Shown here piece by piece: positions 62,029-64,000 of a stretch of DNA of 64,000 bases. The number at the start of each line of letters is the position of its first letter. Within the stretch, counting starts at the first letter, position 1. Under the pieces are notes generated by a model. That model searched no databases. It was not told where the DNA came from and saw nothing but the letters and a program-made list of their open reading frames with translations. Source of the DNA: Pelomonas sp. Root1237 (lineage in GTDB: Bacteria > Pseudomonadota > Gammaproteobacteria > Burkholderiales > Burkholderiaceae_C); NCBI RefSeq assembly GCF_001425055.1, contig NZ_LMDK01000018.1, positions 422,409 through 486,408 of the forward strand, in the 5' to 3' direction. The position numbers and the translations under genes are program-made.

Positions 62029-63170
62029 TCGGCGACGCTCCCGTCAGCGTGGCGCCACAGCGGGTTGCGCCAGTCCGGCGCCGTCTTGCTGGCCTCGATG
62101 ACCTTTTCCTCGTCGACCACCACACCCAGGCCGGGCTTGGTCAACGGCTTCATGTAGCCGTTCTCGATGTGGAAGTCTTCCTTGTTCAGCACGTAGTCGA
62201 GCAACTCGCCACCCTGGTTGTAGTGGATGCCCATGCTCTGTTCCTGCAGCACCGCGTTGTGCGACACGAAGTCGACGTGCAGGCAGGCGGCCAGCGCAAT
62301 GGGCCCCAGCGGGCAATGCGGCGCGAAGGCCACGTCGTAGGCTTCGGCCATCGCAGCGATCTTGTGGCACTCGGTGATACCGCCGGCGTGAGAAAGATCC
62401 GGCTGCACGATCGACAGGCCACCGGCCTGGAAGACGCGCTTGAACTCGAAACGCGAATACATGCGCTCGCCGGCCGCCAACGGGATGGCGGTGTGCTCAG
62501 CCAGACGGGCATAGGTTTCGTCCTGCTCGGCCAGCACGGGCTCTTCGACGAACAGCGGCCGGTAGGGTTCCAGCGCTTTCAGCATGACCTTGGCCATCGG
62601 TGCGCCGATGCGGCCGTGGAAGTCGATGCCAAACTCGATGTCGTGGCCAAAGGCTTCGCGGATCTCGGCGATGCGGGCCACGGCTTCGTCGACCTTGCGG
62701 GCGCTGTCGATGAGGCCCATCTCCTCGGAGCCGTTCATCTTGAAGGTGTCGAAGCCCCCTTCGCGCAGCCGCTTGATGTCGCGGATGACATCGGCCGGCC
62801 GGTCACCGCCGACCCAGGAATACACCTTCATCTTGTCGCGTACCAAGCCGCCGAGCAGCTGGTGCACCGGTGCGCCCAGGGCCTTGCCTTTGATGTCCCA
62901 CAGCGCCTGGTCGATGCCGGCGATGGCGCTCATCAGGATGGCGCCACCGCGGTAGAAACCACCGCGATACATGACCTGCCAGAGGTCGTTGATGCGGGAG
63001 GCGTCTTGCCCGATCAGATAGGGCTCGAACTCATGCACGGCAGCTTCGACGCTGCGCGCCTTGCCTTCGATGACGGGCTCGCCCCAGCCGCTGATGCCGG
63101 CATCGGTGTCGATTTTCAGGAACATCCACCGCGGGGCGAGGCGGTAGGTCGTCAGCTTGGTGATTCTCAT
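62022..63170 (-). CDS. dgoD: D-galactonate dehydratase
   Basis: 382 aa enolase superfamily (mandelate racemase subgroup). Metal ligands in [17 protein letters not shown] and [11 protein letters not shown]; the catalytic His in [15 protein letters not shown]. The N-terminus [38 protein letters not shown] is typical of DgoD. It converts galactonate to KDGal. First gene of the minus-strand sugar operon; the region before it (63171-63260) is AT-rich and includes a dyad ATATG-GATTT-CATAT. Confidence 0.95.
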   Translation of the reverse strand: MRITKLTTYRLAPRWMFLKIDTDAGISGWGEPVIEGKARSVEAAVHEFEPYLIGQDASRINDLWQVMYRGGFYRGGAILMSAIAGIDQALWDIKGKALGAPVHQLLGGLVRDKMKVYSWVGGDRPADVIRDIKRLREGGFDTFKMNGSEEMGLIDSARKVDEAVARIAEIREAFGHDIEFGIDFHGRIGAPMAKVMLKALEPYRPLFVEEPVLAEQDETYARLAEHTAIPLAAGERMYSRFEFKRVFQAGGLSIVQPDLSHAGGITECHKIAAMAEAYDVAFAPHCPLGPIALAACLHVDFVSHNAVLQEQSMGIHYNQGGELLDYVLNKEDFHIENGYMKPLTKPGLGVVVDEEKVIEASKTAPDWRNPLWRHADGSVAEW

Positions 63171-63281
63171 GGGGCCATGACTGGTGCAGGAACGGCCGAA
63201 AGCTTAGGAGGGGCTGCTAGTTCTGAAATATCGAATCTTTGCCAGCGGCTATATGGATTTCATATTGGTGGATAGGCGCCG
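63171..63281 (-). promoter_or_regulatory. Promoter region of the dgo operon
   Basis: An AT-rich stretch in a GC-rich genome, upstream of dgoD. It contains the dyad ATATG-GATTT-CATAT (about 63251-63265 on plus). No exact -35/-10 pair can be fixed by eye. This is the best candidate for the LysR regulator site. Confidence 0.4.
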
Positions 63282-63311
63282 AAAAGCAAAAGGGCTGCAG
63301 AAGCAGCCCTT
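63282..63311 (-). terminator. Rho-independent terminator of the small membrane-peptide gene
   Basis: On the minus strand AGGGCTGC-TTCT-GCAGCCCT with one extra A-T pair, then TTTTGCTTTT. It lies 45 bp after the small ORF and before the dgo promoter, so it isolates the two transcripts. Confidence 0.88.
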
Positions 63312-63355
63312 GAGCGGTTGCGGCACGCGGTTCACATGCCCGTTTCAGTGCGACT

Positions 63356-63454
63356 TCAGTCGCGCTTGCTGTTGTACTGGCCACTCACGGCGTCGCCCAG
63401 TTGACCCACGATCGCCAGCGTCGCCAGCACCAAAGTCACGATCAGCAGTTCCAT
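63356..63454 (-). CDS. 32-residue single-helix membrane peptide
   Basis: ATG at 63454 to TGA, 32 aa: MELLIVTLVLATLAIVGQLG as one membrane helix, then a short polar tail DAVSGQYNSKRD. A purine-rich ribosome site (AAGAAAGGGAAAC) precedes the ATG and a dedicated terminator follows, which makes a real gene likely despite the size. A longer frame to 63712 has low-quality upstream sequence. Function unknown; it could be a small regulator of a membrane complex. Confidence 0.65.
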   Translation of the reverse strand: MELLIVTLVLATLAIVGQLGDAVSGQYNSKRD

Positions 63455-63512
63455 TTGTTTCCCTTTCTTCGTTGTTGACGGATCGCATCTTAGGGTTTTC
63501 ACCATATCAACA

Positions 63513-63524
63513 AGGGTTAACCCT
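63513..63524. promoter_or_regulatory. Palindrome AGGGTTAACCCT upstream of the membrane-peptide gene
   Basis: A perfect 12-bp palindrome about 60 bp before the peptide start, with an extra half-site AGGGTT at 63492-63497 next to a possible -10 (TAAGAT on minus). Layout suggests an activator or repressor site for the small gene. Confidence 0.4.
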
Positions 63525-63663
63525 ATGCATTGCGGGCATGGAACGATGCGGTACCTGCGCCGAGAGGGCGTCAACGCGTGGCTTTCGTGCGATCTGCACT
63601 GAGGGCGGGGCGGCGAACGGCCTGTCGGTTGTTTCGCCTTGCGACTTGTTTGTCCGTTTGTTT

Positions 63664-63704
63664 GGTAAGACCGGGCATGTTGTATGCTTGACTTCGGTCT
63701 GACC
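63664..63704. promoter_or_regulatory. Paired GGT-N3-ACC operators before the alpha-xylosidase gene
   Basis: GGTAAGACC (63664-63672) and GGTCTGACC (63696-63704) are 32 bp apart, about three helical turns, with TATGCT between them as a possible -10. The core resembles GntR/FadR-type TGGTNNNACCA sites. No GntR gene is in the window. Confidence 0.4.
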
Positions 63705-63748
63705 AAATGCAATGCCGGCCGACCGGAGACAACAAGGAATCAAGAAGC

Positions 63749-64000
63749 ATGAAGTTCACTGACGGACAGTGGATGCATCAGCCGGGCGTGGCCGCACATT
63801 ACGCGGCCGAGGCCTATGCGATCGAAGTCCACGAAGACCGCCTGGTCGTGCTCGCCACGACCCGCCCCATCAAGCACCGCGGCGACACGCTGCAAGGCCC
63901 CACGCTGACCGTGACGCTGAGCTCGCCGTTACCCGGCGTCGTCCGCGTCAGCGTCGAGCACTACGCCGCGTCGAGCGCGCCGCGCCTGCACATCCCCATG
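63749..64000 (+). CDS. GH31 alpha-xylosidase (YicI-like), 5' part only
   Basis: 84 codons before the window ends. MKFTDGQWMHQPGVAAHYAAEAYAIEVHEDRLVVLATTRPIKHRGDTL is typical of the N-terminal beta-domain of bacterial alpha-xylosidase YicI, upstream of the catalytic barrel. YicI removes alpha-xylosyl units from xyloglucan-type oligosaccharides. This fits a plant-polymer theme together with the GH35 enzyme. The catalytic residues are outside the window, so the call rests on the start alone. Confidence 0.78.
   Translation, partial: MKFTDGQWMHQPGVAAHYAAEAYAIEVHEDRLVVLATTRPIKHRGDTLQGPTLTVTLSSPLPGVVRVSVEHYAASSAPRLHIPM

Overview
The window is a GC-rich chromosome segment with short intergenic gaps and many ATGA, GTGA or TTGA start-stop overlaps. 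Gene content points to a betaproteobacterium of the Burkholderiales, probably the Roseateles/Pelomonas/Rubrivivax (Sphaerotilaceae) group: glyA-nrdR-rib-nusB synteny, a RibB protein with a degenerate GTP cyclohydrolase II half, an MSHA-type pilus locus and a De Ley-Doudoroff galactose cluster. This placement is inference from gene families; there is no rRNA in the window.

Layout. 1-10220 (minus): reduced MSHA-type pilus locus with two PulE-family ATPases, an inner-membrane platform protein, five prepilin-like proteins and a large MshQ-like protein cut by the window edge. 10358-14205: pyroglutamyl peptidase, then an ECF sigma/anti-sigma pair divergent from a four-gene bufferin-type operon (DUF2282 precursor, DUF692/MNIO enzyme, DUF2063 partner, DoxX protein). 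14301-15581: unusual response regulator. 15598-22314 (minus): ybgC-tolQRA, an aminotransferase, nusB, ribH, ribBX and ribD. 22346-27468 (minus): six type IV minor-pilin genes placed between ribD and nrdR. 27626-29515 (minus): nrdR and glyA behind a ZTP riboswitch. 29539-39465: lytic transglycosylase, UbiD decarboxylase, YdcF protein, giant DUF748 protein, MsrA, and an ABC ATPase/FtsX-permease/DUF3299 cassette. 39462-41738: pdxH, a nested inverted-repeat element of about 267 bp, a MobA-like nucleotidyltransferase and a ChaC-like cyclotransferase. 41866-45579: Entner-Doudoroff edd-eda, MOSC protein, thioesterase. 45648-47496: LuxR-type regulator with two lux-box-like palindromes, an 18-codon ORF, an RNA polymerase alpha-CTD-like protein and a strong terminator. 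47537-51659: acetyltransferase, SDR, DUF4287 protein, exonuclease III, dihydrolipoamide dehydrogenase-like flavoprotein. 51709-63170 (minus): sugar cluster with LysR regulator, SDR sugar dehydrogenase, AraFGH-type ABC importer, lactonase, GH35 beta-galactosidase, dgoA, dgoK and dgoD. The end holds a 32-codon membrane peptide gene with its own terminator and the start of a GH31 alpha-xylosidase.

How they fit together: the last cluster encodes a near-complete route from galactosides through galactose (or arabinose), lactone, galactonate, KDGal and KDPGal to pyruvate plus glyceraldehyde-3-phosphate, parallel to edd-eda for gluconate. The two pilus loci and the tandem c-di-GMP-type motifs in the ATPases suggest surface attachment or motility controlled by a second messenger. 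The bufferin operon suggests a sigma-controlled response to metal stress. The features that gene calling does not explain are the three-way inverted repeat upstream of pdxH, a three-copy intergenic element that always has the same orientation relative to transcription, and the lux-box/tiny-ORF region.
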